This document shows, one piece after another, positions 34,612 through 43,000 of a DNA stretch of 64,000 nucleotides. The notes under the pieces are model-generated. The model had not been told where the DNA came from, searched no databases, and saw nothing but the letters and a program-made list of their open reading frames with translations. The DNA comes from Sulfurospirillum cavolei (GTDB lineage Bacteria; Campylobacterota; Campylobacteria; Campylobacterales; Sulfurospirillaceae). Numbering within the stretch: position 1 is the first letter of the stretch; each line of letters opens with the position of its first letter. Location of the stretch: assembly GCF_000813325.1 (NCBI RefSeq), contig NZ_BBQE01000002.1; one strand, written 5' to 3'. The translations under genes and the position numbers were made by a program.

Positions 34612-35559
34612 ATGAACAACGGTAATCATATCTCAGAGATCGTTCTTAGCATCGGCGATGCCACCTTTACAAAACTCAAACAACTCAATATTCCGCCCTA
34701 TCCCAAATATTACCACGACACGTTTGTCGAACTGATGCAAAAAGAGAGTAACGAAGAGCTTTTAGAAATCAGCAAAAAACATTCGTACCTTTTTTCCAAT
34801 GCGCAACAAGACGCGCAAGTCAGTGAAACGTGCTTCGGGTTGGTCAAAAAAGGGCTTGAAGAGTTTGTCAAAACCAGCGATAACCTTAGATTTATTTCCG
34901 ATGAGACGGCGATTAATATCGACGCGATTAAAAAAGACTATTCCAGCATCGACACGAATCAAGTCATTCAAGCATTCGACCATTTTCAAACTAAAATTTT
35001 AGAAGAGCTCCATGTTGCCGACGATACGATTGCCAAGCTCAAATTAGAAGTGGAACGACTTGAGAGAGAGTCCAATATCGATCCGCTAACCAAAGCCCAT
35101 AATCGACGCGTTTTGATCAAAGACCTTGAAGAAGTGTTGCACTTCGGTAAAGAAAAAGATATCGACATGCACCTTGTTATGTTCGATGCCGACGACTTTA
35201 AAAAAATTAACGACTCTTTCGGGCATATCGCCGGAGATAAAACGTTGATCTTTTTAACCAAATTGATTCAAAACTCCTTGCGCAGAGGAACGCGCATTTA
35301 CCGTTACGGCGGAGAAGAATTTGTCGTCATTTTAAACCGCATGTCGCACGAAGAAGCGCAAAAAGTCGTCGAACGCATTATTAAAGAGACATGTGAAAGC
35401 AAATTGCTTTACAAAAATCACGATATTCACCTAACCTTAAGCGCCGGACTTTGTTCACACCGCCGTAATATGAGCTCCGAAGAGCTCTTGGACAAAGCCG
35501 ATAAAGCTCTCTATGAAGCTAAAAACAGCGGAAAAAATTGTTTTAGGAGTGCCCAATAA
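34612..35559 (+). CDS. Diguanylate cyclase (GGDEF protein)
   Basis: 315 residues. The N-terminal ~145 are helical with no membrane segment. The catalytic domain begins near DPLTKAHNRR and has the active-site loop YRYGGEEF, so it should make cyclic di-GMP from GTP. The product-inhibition RxxD motif five residues before GGEEF is not present (RGTR instead). It sits between pilT and cvpA, so it may be tied to pilus-based surface behaviour. Confidence 0.9.
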   Translation: MNNGNHISEIVLSIGDATFTKLKQLNIPPYPKYYHDTFVELMQKESNEELLEISKKHSYLFSNAQQDAQVSETCFGLVKKGLEEFVKTSDNLRFISDETAINIDAIKKDYSSIDTNQVIQAFDHFQTKILEELHVADDTIAKLKLEVERLERESNIDPLTKAHNRRVLIKDLEEVLHFGKEKDIDMHLVMFDADDFKKINDSFGHIAGDKTLIFLTKLIQNSLRRGTRIYRYGGEEFVVILNRMSHEEAQKVVERIIKETCESKLLYKNHDIHLTLSAGLCSHRRNMSSEELLDKADKALYEAKNSGKNCFRSAQ

Positions 35560-35560
35560 T

Positions 35561-36094
35561 ATGTCGCAAATCGTTTTGTTCGATATCATCAGCCTTGCGC
35601 TTGTACTTATTTTAGGAATCAAAGGCATTATTAACGGCTTTATTAAAGAATTTTTCGGCCTTTTAGGTATTATCGGCGGTATTTACTTCGCATCGCGTTA
35701 CGCACAAGAAGCGGGAGTGGCGATTAATACGCATGTTTACACCTTCGGCAACCAAGCATCGCTTTACCTTTTCGGTTTTATTACCGTCTTAATCGTTTTT
35801 TGGACGGCATGTATTTTTTTAGGATACCTCATTGCACATGCGTTAAGTTTAAGCGGTTTGGGAATGCTGGATCGTTTAGCGGGATTTGCAATCGGTTGCG
35901 CGAAAATTTTTCTCGTTTTTTCCGTTTTGGCGATTACGCTCAACTCTATCGAGTTTATCAAAACAAAAATCGAACCTTACGTAGGCAACAGCACGATGTT
36001 CCCTCTTTTTTTAGAAACCGGACGGGCTATCGTTAAACTGGATACGAAAGAGATGTTAAATTCCATACCGTTAGACAAACAACCCAATCCTTAA
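35561..36094 (+). CDS. cvpA: CvpA-family membrane protein
   Basis: About 177 residues with four membrane helices. FDIISLALVLILGIKGIINGFIKEFFGLLGIIGG matches the CvpA N-terminus. The ATG at 35561 follows an AGGAG and starts one base after the upstream stop. A longer frame from 35513 lies inside the GGDEF gene and is not needed. CvpA proteins are linked to colicin V export and envelope stress tolerance, without a defined mechanism. Confidence 0.85.
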   Translation: MSQIVLFDIISLALVLILGIKGIINGFIKEFFGLLGIIGGIYFASRYAQEAGVAINTHVYTFGNQASLYLFGFITVLIVFWTACIFLGYLIAHALSLSGLGMLDRLAGFAIGCAKIFLVFSVLAITLNSIEFIKTKIEPYVGNSTMFPLFLETGRAIVKLDTKEMLNSIPLDKQPNP

Positions 36095-36105
36095 AGAGGT
36101 CCGCC

Positions 36106-36573
36106 ATGAATTGTACATGTGAAAATTTAGAATACTCTTCTTTACTTGCTTCTTTTAAAGAACTACTGAAACAAAACGGGTTAAAATACACCAAACAACG
36201 TGAAGTCGTTTTAAAAACGCTTTACGAAAAAAATGAACATTTTACGCCCGAAGATCTTTATATTTTTCTTAAAAACAGTTATCCGGAGCTCAATATCGGC
36301 ATCGCTACGGTTTATCGAACGCTCAATCTTCTTGAAGAATCCAATATGGTCACGTCTCTTTCGTTCGGCGTTGCCGGAAAGAAGTTTGAACTTGCCAATA
36401 AGCCCCACCACGATCATATGATCTGCAAACGTTGCGGACTCATTATCGAGTTTGAAAACGACAAAATAGAACAATTGCAACTTGAAATTGCGCGAACGCA
36501 TCATTTTAGGCTCACCAGCCATTTGATGCAATTGCAAGGCATTTGCGAAAAATGCGTTCAAGAGATGAAATAG
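36106..36573 (+). CDS. fur: Ferric uptake regulator Fur
   Basis: 155 residues. The winged-helix DNA-binding half has YTKQREVVLKTL and IGIATVYRTLNLLEESNMV. The dimer half holds the regulatory metal ligands in PHHDHMIC and structural zinc cysteines in CKRC and CEKC. It represses iron-uptake genes when loaded with Fe2+. Position between cvpA and lysS matches the fur locus of C. jejuni, which supports Fur rather than PerR. No Fur box was recognised in the window. Confidence 0.93.
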   Translation: MNCTCENLEYSSLLASFKELLKQNGLKYTKQREVVLKTLYEKNEHFTPEDLYIFLKNSYPELNIGIATVYRTLNLLEESNMVTSLSFGVAGKKFELANKPHHDHMICKRCGLIIEFENDKIEQLQLEIARTHHFRLTSHLMQLQGICEKCVQEMK

Positions 36574-36587
36574 AAAGAGGAAAAGAT

Positions 36588-38120
36588 TTGATATTTCAAG
36601 ACCAATACCAACAACAACGTATCGAAAAAGGTAAAACACTTTTCGCCTTAGGACACAATCCTTATCGCCACAACGTCGTCAAAGACACCGGAACCAAAGA
36701 GTTTTTGGAGTGCTACGAATACGTCATCGAGAGCGAGCTCAAACGCGACGAACATAAAAACAATACCGTCGTAGGACGCATCAAATTTTTGCGCCATATG
36801 GGTAAAGCCGCATTTGCGAAGATTGAAGACGAAGACGGCGTTTTACAAATCTATTTTAGCCGCGAATCCATCGGCGAAGCATGGTTTGACGAAGCAAAAA
36901 AGCTGATTGAAGTCGGCGATATTATCAGCGTTACGGGCTTTCCGTTCGTAACCAAAACGGGTGAACTCTCCTTACATGTCAAACACTTAGAAATCGCAAC
37001 GAAATCCATCGTGCCTTTACCCGAAAAATTTCACGGATTGCAAGACAAAGAGTTGCGTTACCGCAAACGTTACCTTGATATGATTATGAACGCAGACGTT
37101 CGAAAAACCTTTAAACTTCGCAGCCGTATCGTGAGCGAAATACGCCACTTTTTCGAAGAACGCGACTTTTTAGAAGTCGAAACGCCGATGATGCATCCGA
37201 TTGCCGGCGGCGCGAATGCCAAACCGTTTATTACCTATCATAACGCCTTGAACGTCAATCGTTATTTGCGTATTGCGCCCGAACTTTACCTCAAACGCTT
37301 GGTCGTCGGCGGTTTTGAAGCGGTCTTTGAGATCAACCGTAACTTTAGAAACGAAGGTATGGACCAAACCCACAATCCCGAATTTACGATGATCGAGTTT
37401 TATTGGGCATACCATAATTACCATGATTTGATGCGTTTAACCGAAGAGATGTTCGACGTCTTGCTTAAAAAATTGAAACTACCGAAAAAATTGCCTTACG
37501 GAGATATCGAAATCGATTTTTCAAAACCGTTTCGTAAAATCGCTTTTAGAGAAGCCCTTGTCGAAATCGGCGGTGTTTGCGATGCGATTTTAGACGATAA
37601 AGACGCGATTATCGCGTATATCGAAAGCCAAGGCTTCAGCGTCGAGAAAAATCTGAGCTTAGGAAAACTTTACGAAGAGTTGTTTGACTTGTTCGTTGAA
37701 GAAAAACTGGTCGATCCGACGTTTATTATCGACTATCCGATCGAAATCAGTCCGCTTGCACGCCGTAGCGAAACCAATCCAAATATTGCGGAGCGTTTTG
37801 AACTCTTTATCGCAGGGCGAGAAATCGCCAACGGATTTAACGAACTCAACGATCCTTTGGATCAGTACGAACGATTTGCCAAACAGTTACAAGCCAAAAA
37901 TGCCGGAGACGACGAAGCGCACGAAATGGACGAAGACTACGTCTACGCTTTAGGCTACGGCTTACCACCGACTGCCGGTCAGGGAATGGGTATCGATCGT
38001 TTGACGATGCTTTTAACCAACGAACAGTCGATTAAAGACGTCATCTTATTTCCGGCGATGAAACCGCTCGGCGATGCCGATGATACAATGACCACCGAAA
38101 AAAAAGAGGAAGAAAAATGA
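36588..38120 (+). CDS. lysS: Lysyl-tRNA synthetase, class II
   Basis: About 510 residues. An N-terminal OB fold for anticodon binding (VVGRIKFLRHMGKAAFAKIEDEDG) precedes the class II catalytic core with motif 2 (FRNEGMDQTHNPEFTMIEFYWAY) and motif 3 (GLPPTAGQGMGIDRL). The TTG at 36588 has AGAGG seven bases before and gives MIFQDQY. The upstream extension overlaps fur. Stop overlaps glyA by 4 nt. Confidence 0.96.
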   Translation: MIFQDQYQQQRIEKGKTLFALGHNPYRHNVVKDTGTKEFLECYEYVIESELKRDEHKNNTVVGRIKFLRHMGKAAFAKIEDEDGVLQIYFSRESIGEAWFDEAKKLIEVGDIISVTGFPFVTKTGELSLHVKHLEIATKSIVPLPEKFHGLQDKELRYRKRYLDMIMNADVRKTFKLRSRIVSEIRHFFEERDFLEVETPMMHPIAGGANAKPFITYHNALNVNRYLRIAPELYLKRLVVGGFEAVFEINRNFRNEGMDQTHNPEFTMIEFYWAYHNYHDLMRLTEEMFDVLLKKLKLPKKLPYGDIEIDFSKPFRKIAFREALVEIGGVCDAILDDKDAIIAYIESQGFSVEKNLSLGKLYEELFDLFVEEKLVDPTFIIDYPIEISPLARRSETNPNIAERFELFIAGREIANGFNELNDPLDQYERFAKQLQAKNAGDDEAHEMDEDYVYALGYGLPPTAGQGMGIDRLTMLLTNEQSIKDVILFPAMKPLGDADDTMTTEKKEEEK

Positions 38121-39364
38121 GTATTTTAAAAAGCGTCGATCCCGTTATTTACGATCTTAGCGTGAAAGAGTTACACCGTCAATGCGACCATCTCGAAATG
38201 ATTGCCAGCGAAAACTTCACCTATCCCGCCGTTATGGAAGCGATGGGTAGCGTTTTTACCAACAAATATGCCGAGGGATACCCGCATAAACGCTATTACG
38301 GCGGTTGCGAGTTTGCCGATGCGATCGAGGAAATTGCGATTGAGCGCGTCTGTAAACTTTTCGGTTGCGCGTATGCAAACGTTCAACCCAATTCCGGTAG
38401 CCAAGCCAACCAAGGCGTCTACCAAGCCCTTTTAAACCCGTTTGATAAAATTTTAGGTATGGACCTTAGCCACGGCGGTCACTTAACGCACGGCGCGAAA
38501 GTCAGCAGTTCGGGAAAGACCTATTCAAGCTTTTTCTACGGCGTTGAACTAGACGGCCGTATTAATTACGAAAAAGTACGCGAAATCGCGCACATCGTTA
38601 AACCGAAAATGATCGTTTGCGGCGCAAGTGCTTATCCGCGAGAGCTTGATTTTGCGAAATTTAGAGAAATCGCCGATGAAGTAGGAGCTTATTTATTTGC
38701 AGACATCGCGCACATCGCGGGTCTTGTTGCCGGCGGCGAGCATCCAAGTCCGTTCCCGCATTGCCATGTTGTAACGTCTACGACGCATAAAACGCTTCGA
38801 GGACCTCGAGGCGGTATTATTTTAACCAACGACGAAGAGATCGCTAAAAAAATCAATAGCGCCATCTTCCCCGGCATTCAAGGCGGCCCGTTGGTGCATG
38901 TCATTGCCGCTAAAGCGGTCGGCTTTGCGGAAAACTTGAAACCGGAGTGGACGGCATATGCCAAACAAGTCCGCGCCAATGCCAAAGTCTTGGCGGACGT
39001 ACTGATTCAACGAGGTTACGACATCGTTAGCGGCGGTACGGACAACCACTTGGTACTCGTTTCGTTTTTAAACAAAGAATTTAGCGGTAAAGAGGCGGAT
39101 TTGGCACTCGGTCGAGCCGGCATCACGGTCAATAAAAACACCGTTCCGGGCGAAACGCGAAGTCCTTTTGTCACCAGCGGCGTTCGTATAGGCTCTCCGG
39201 CGCTAACGGCACGCGGTATGAAAGAAAAAGAGTTTGAAATCATTGCCAATAAAATTGCGGACGTTCTTGATAATATCAACGACGAAGCCTTACATGTCAA
39301 AATTAAAGACGAGATGAAGGCATTGGCAAGCAACTTTATTATTTACGACAGACCAACGTATTAA
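38117..39364 (+). CDS. glyA: Serine hydroxymethyltransferase
   Basis: 415 residues, standard length. The PLP-binding lysine is in VTSTTHKTLRGPRGG near residue 225. Also visible are EMIASENFTYPAVMEA, YAEGYPHKRYYGGCEFAD and the C-terminal SPFVTSGVRIGSPALTARG. It interconverts serine and glycine and charges tetrahydrofolate. The start overlaps the lysS stop by 4 nt. Confidence 0.97.
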   Translation: MSILKSVDPVIYDLSVKELHRQCDHLEMIASENFTYPAVMEAMGSVFTNKYAEGYPHKRYYGGCEFADAIEEIAIERVCKLFGCAYANVQPNSGSQANQGVYQALLNPFDKILGMDLSHGGHLTHGAKVSSSGKTYSSFFYGVELDGRINYEKVREIAHIVKPKMIVCGASAYPRELDFAKFREIADEVGAYLFADIAHIAGLVAGGEHPSPFPHCHVVTSTTHKTLRGPRGGIILTNDEEIAKKINSAIFPGIQGGPLVHVIAAKAVGFAENLKPEWTAYAKQVRANAKVLADVLIQRGYDIVSGGTDNHLVLVSFLNKEFSGKEADLALGRAGITVNKNTVPGETRSPFVTSGVRIGSPALTARGMKEKEFEIIANKIADVLDNINDEALHVKIKDEMKALASNFIIYDRPTY

Positions 39365-39372
39365 GGAATCGC

Positions 39373-39915
39373 ATGTACACGATAGACGTCTCCCTCATCA
39401 AAATGATTACCGATCATTATTGGATCAAACGCGATGCGATTGTCCAAAAGATCGATTTTGGGGGGAAGGTCTTTTTCGACAAATACGAACGTATCGATCA
39501 GCCTTTGAGCAATGCCGTCATTAAAGATCATCTCGAGGGAAAAATAACGGTTGCCCATTCGCTGATCAATCGTTTCGATAAAGTCGAAAATATTGTTTTT
39601 GATTATAACGGTCGCAACACCGAACGTTTTTGGCATAGGGCACAACTTTTGCTTAGAGAAGAGGGATTTATCAATTTTACGGCCTACAAAAGTAAAACGG
39701 AAGGTCATCTGCATCTCTACGTACACAAGGGACACACGACCTTGCAAGAGGGATATCAGATCGCTAAAATGCTCTCGGCGAAGCTTTCGCAGAAACTTCC
39801 GCGCGAATGGAGAATGTTTCCGAACCAAGAGCTGCCCAAAGAGTTCAATATTTTGGCGTTGCCTTACGATTTGTACCAAAAAGAGCGCGGAGCTTCTTGG
39901 TCAAAACATATGTAA
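39373..39915 (+). CDS. DUF1882 protein with primase-like sequence pattern
   Basis: 180 residues, soluble, 9 bases after glyA. It matches, from memory, DUF1882 (C. jejuni Cj0403 position). Three blocks resemble the archaeo-eukaryotic primase domain of TOTE-type proteins: IVFDYNGRN where those have hhxDFDG, TEGHLHLYV where they have GGHVWIFF, and RMFPNQELPKEFNILALPYDLY where they have FFPNQ..P..GFGNLIALP. The second Asp of the metal site is Asn here, so if the fold is right it may be catalytically altered. The primase link is my inference. Confidence 0.7.
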   Translation: MYTIDVSLIKMITDHYWIKRDAIVQKIDFGGKVFFDKYERIDQPLSNAVIKDHLEGKITVAHSLINRFDKVENIVFDYNGRNTERFWHRAQLLLREEGFINFTAYKSKTEGHLHLYVHKGHTTLQEGYQIAKMLSAKLSQKLPREWRMFPNQELPKEFNILALPYDLYQKERGASWSKHM

Positions 39916-39928
39916 AGAGGATCTACGA

Positions 39929-39985
39929 AGACCTCTTTCATAACCTTTATCGCTCATAAGCATTGAAAGTTTGTGAAAGAAGTCT
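39929..39985. repeat. Imperfect 15-bp inverted repeat between DUF1882 and SPOR genes
   Basis: Arms AGACCTCTTTCATAA (39929-39943) and TTGTGAAAGAAGTCT (39971-39985) pair with one mismatch and one wobble. The arm consensus is nearly the same as the repeat at 16858-16905. Inner CTTT/AAAG segments may lengthen the stem. No U-run follows. Confidence 0.55.
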
Positions 39986-40004
39986 ATTATTCTAAGGAGA
40001 AACG

Positions 40005-40772
40005 ATGGAAAATAGAAATGAACTGAGTGATATCGTCCTTGAAAAGGGCGATACGAAAACTCTTAAAATGAAACGTATTTTAATTTTAGTCGCTTTTTTG
40101 ATCTTGGTTTTTTTGATAGCCCTTGCCAGTATGAAGCTGATGAATAAAGATCAAAGCAAAGATACGTCAAAGTTGATTTTGCCTCCGGAACCGAGCCAAG
40201 AAAATCAAATTCCTAAAGACGATCAGCTTTTTAAACAAGTACCGATTATCGAAGAAAACACGGCTAAAAAAGAGAGTTTTGAAGATATGATCAAAACCCT
40301 TAAAGAAAAAGAAGCCCAAAAACAAGAGGAAGCTAAAGGCACCGATACTCAAAAAGAGGCAACGACCGTAACGCCGCCGAACGTTCAAGAGAGTAAATTA
40401 CCGGCGACGGCAAATGCCAAAGCCGCCAAAGAAGAACTGAAAAAAGAGGCACCAAAAGCTACAACCGCCGCAAGCAAGCCCGCAACAACGGCACCAAGCA
40501 CGCCGGTTGCATCGTCAAATAGCGGCGGAGCAAACGCGCAAGCGGGTATTTACGTCCAAGTCGGAGCCGTTGCCACGGCACCGGAACAACGCGTTTTAAA
40601 CGACATCAAATCCAAAGGCTTTGAGTATCGCGTCTATCCGACCGTCGTTAATGGAAACCACGTCACGAAAATTTTGATCGGACCGTACGCTAGCTCCGCC
40701 GATGCCGAAAATGCTTTGGTACTCATTCGTTCCAGCATCAATAAAAACGCATTTATTTACAGGGTAAAATAA
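40005..40772 (+). CDS. Membrane-anchored SPOR-domain protein
   Basis: 255 residues. A short cytoplasmic N-terminus is followed by one helix (ILILVAFLILVFLIALASM, about 23-44) and a long Lys/Glu/Ala/Pro-rich periplasmic linker. A C-terminal SPOR domain (about 183-255: GIYVQVGAVATAPEQRVLNDIKSKGF) should bind glycan strands lacking stem peptides at the septum. The layout is that of FtsN-like division proteins. It has an AAGGAG start signal and lies where C. jejuni has Cj0404. Confidence 0.85.
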   Translation: MENRNELSDIVLEKGDTKTLKMKRILILVAFLILVFLIALASMKLMNKDQSKDTSKLILPPEPSQENQIPKDDQLFKQVPIIEENTAKKESFEDMIKTLKEKEAQKQEEAKGTDTQKEATTVTPPNVQESKLPATANAKAAKEELKKEAPKATTAASKPATTAPSTPVASSNSGGANAQAGIYVQVGAVATAPEQRVLNDIKSKGFEYRVYPTVVNGNHVTKILIGPYASSADAENALVLIRSSINKNAFIYRVK

Positions 40773-40773
40773 G

Positions 40774-42186
40774 GTGCTAACGTCTCGAAAAATTTTATTC
40801 GATCAGCTTACGCCGATTACGATTTTTGCTAAATTACAACGCTATTTCGAAGGAGAACTCTGTTTCTTATTTGAAAGTGCCATCAACAATAACGACGGCA
40901 ACTTTAGCTTTTTATTTATCGGTGCGAGGGAACGCGTGATCCATCAAAACGGGCAGAGCGTTCATATCGACGAGAACGCGACGACGCATTCTTTGGGAAA
41001 CGAGCCGTTTAGCTTTTTAAAACAACGCTACGCTAGTATCGATAAAGCGCGCTATCAAACGTATACTAAAGAGCTGGGCGTAGGATTTATCGACGGTTTT
41101 ATCGGCTATATCGGCTATGACGCCGTTAAACTTTTCGAACCCAAACTCGCCGCTTCGATGGATGCGCTTCGCGACGATTTACAGATTCCCGAAGTCGATT
41201 TGATGCGTCCAAAACTCGTCTGTACCTTTTCGCACAAGTCCAATACGCTGATTCTTACGACGTTTTTACCCGAAATTGCCGCACAATTAAGCGCGATTGA
41301 AGCAACGCTAAAAGAGCCGCACTATCACATCCCGATTCAAACGGTTCATGTCGATAAGCAAAAAGGGAGTTTCGCTTTTAGCAAAGAACACTTTTTCGAG
41401 ATGGTCGAACAATCCAAAGAGATGATTCGTAGCGGAGACGTCTTTCAAATCTTGATGTCGAACCGTTTTACGCACTACGCGCATGTCGATCGACTCAGCT
41501 TTTACCGTATTTTGCGTCAAAAAAATCCTTCTCCTTACATGTTCTATCTTTCGTATCCTCACTTTGCGATTATCGGAAGTTCGCCCGAAGTGATGGTCGG
41601 GCTCAAAGACTCGCGCATTATGCTACGTCCGATTGCGGGTACTCGAAAACGAGGGGCAAGCTACGAGAAAGATATGGCATACGAAAAAGAGATGCTAAGC
41701 GACGAAAAAGAGCGTGCGGAACATTTGATGCTGATTGATCTGGGACGTAACGATCTAGGACGCGTCGCTAAAGTCGGTAGCGTCAACGTTAAAGAGATGA
41801 TGCGCGTAGAGCGTTATTCTCACGTCATGCATATGGTCAGCGACATCGAAGCGACTTTGGACGAAAAATACGACATGTTCGATCTCTTTGCCGCGACGTT
41901 TACCGCCGGAACGATGACCGGAACGCCTAAAATTCGCGCGATGGAATTGATTAGCGCGTTTGAGGGAATCAAACGCAGCTTTTACAGCGGCGCGGCGGGA
42001 TATTTCGGATATGACGGCAATATGGACAGCTGCATTATGATTCGTACCGCCTATTTGGACGACGAAAAAATTATTTTTCAAGCGGGTGCGGGCATCGTCG
42101 CCGACAGTAAACCCGAGCTTGAGTACCTTGAAGTAACGAATAAACTAGGCGCTATGACCAGCTCGCTCGACGAGCTCAAAGAGTAG
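40774..42186 (+). CDS. trpE: Anthranilate synthase component I
   Basis: 470 residues. The chorismate-binding domain carries IIGSSPEVMVGL, PIAGTRKRG, HLMLIDLGRNDLGRV, FTAGTMTGTPKIRAMELI and QAGAGIVADS. The Ala in PIAGT favours TrpE over PabB, which has Lys there. It makes anthranilate from chorismate with a glutamine amidotransferase partner. No trpG, trpD or other trp gene is adjacent, so it stands apart from a trp operon. Start is GTG at 40774, two bases after the SPOR stop. Confidence 0.9.
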   Translation: MLTSRKILFDQLTPITIFAKLQRYFEGELCFLFESAINNNDGNFSFLFIGARERVIHQNGQSVHIDENATTHSLGNEPFSFLKQRYASIDKARYQTYTKELGVGFIDGFIGYIGYDAVKLFEPKLAASMDALRDDLQIPEVDLMRPKLVCTFSHKSNTLILTTFLPEIAAQLSAIEATLKEPHYHIPIQTVHVDKQKGSFAFSKEHFFEMVEQSKEMIRSGDVFQILMSNRFTHYAHVDRLSFYRILRQKNPSPYMFYLSYPHFAIIGSSPEVMVGLKDSRIMLRPIAGTRKRGASYEKDMAYEKEMLSDEKERAEHLMLIDLGRNDLGRVAKVGSVNVKEMMRVERYSHVMHMVSDIEATLDEKYDMFDLFAATFTAGTMTGTPKIRAMELISAFEGIKRSFYSGAAGYFGYDGNMDSCIMIRTAYLDDEKIIFQAGAGIVADSKPELEYLEVTNKLGAMTSSLDELKE

Positions 42187-42188
42187 TC

Positions 42189-42980
42189 ATGCTTCTTTTT
42201 ACGCTTTTGGGCAATCCCGTTGCCCATTCTATCTCTCCAAGGCTGCATAACAGTGTTTTTAAAGCCCTAAAGCTAGATGCTTGCTACGTCCGAAAAGCCG
42301 TTGAAAACTCCGAAACTTTACTGCAAACGTTTCGAGAGATGAACCTCTCAGGCGCAAACGTGACCGTTCCGCACAAAGAAGCGGCTTACGCGCAATGCGA
42401 CGAAGTGCGCGGTTTAGCCAAACAGATCGGCGCGGTCAACACGCTGGTCAGAGAAGGCACGCGCGTCATCGGTTACAATACCGACGCGGAAGGTTTTTAC
42501 ATGTCGATCCAAACGTTCGAACCGCTTCGCGACGTTTTAATTTTGGGAGCGGGCGGAACCGCCAAAGCCCTTGCCGCTATTTTGAAAGAGCGCGGAATCA
42601 ACGTCACGATCCTCAATCGCTCGCATGCGCGTTTGGAATTTTTCAAAACGCAAGGCTTCAACGTCCAAACATGGGAGACGTTTTCGCCTCAAGCATACGA
42701 CCTCATCGTCAACACGACTTCTGCTGGATTGAAAGACGAAGCCCTGCCCTGCCCTTTAGCCTTCTTAGAAACGATCTTACCTCAGGCACGCTTTGCCTAC
42801 GACGTTATTTACAACAAACCGACGCCGTTTCTCGCTTTAGCCAAGCAAAAAAACCTTACATGTAAAGACGGTAAAGAGATGTTACTCTACCAAGCCGTTC
42901 TTGCTTTCGATCTCTTTTTTGCACAACGCTACGACCGTGAAAGCGTCGAAGCACTGATGCGTCCGGTGTTTGATCTCTAA
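42189..42980 (+). CDS. aroE: Shikimate dehydrogenase
   Basis: 263 residues. The shikimate site is in LLGNPVAHSISPRLHN and VTVPHKE (catalytic Lys), the NADPH site in LILGAGGTAKAL and NRSHARLEFF, and the C-terminal DGKEMLLYQAVLAFDLF is typical. It reduces 3-dehydroshikimate in the pathway that also feeds chorismate to the adjacent trpE. Starts 3 bases after trpE. Confidence 0.96.
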   Translation: MLLFTLLGNPVAHSISPRLHNSVFKALKLDACYVRKAVENSETLLQTFREMNLSGANVTVPHKEAAYAQCDEVRGLAKQIGAVNTLVREGTRVIGYNTDAEGFYMSIQTFEPLRDVLILGAGGTAKALAAILKERGINVTILNRSHARLEFFKTQGFNVQTWETFSPQAYDLIVNTTSAGLKDEALPCPLAFLETILPQARFAYDVIYNKPTPFLALAKQKNLTCKDGKEMLLYQAVLAFDLFFAQRYDRESVEALMRPVFDL

Positions 42981-43000
42981 AATAATTTTAGGAGAAACCC

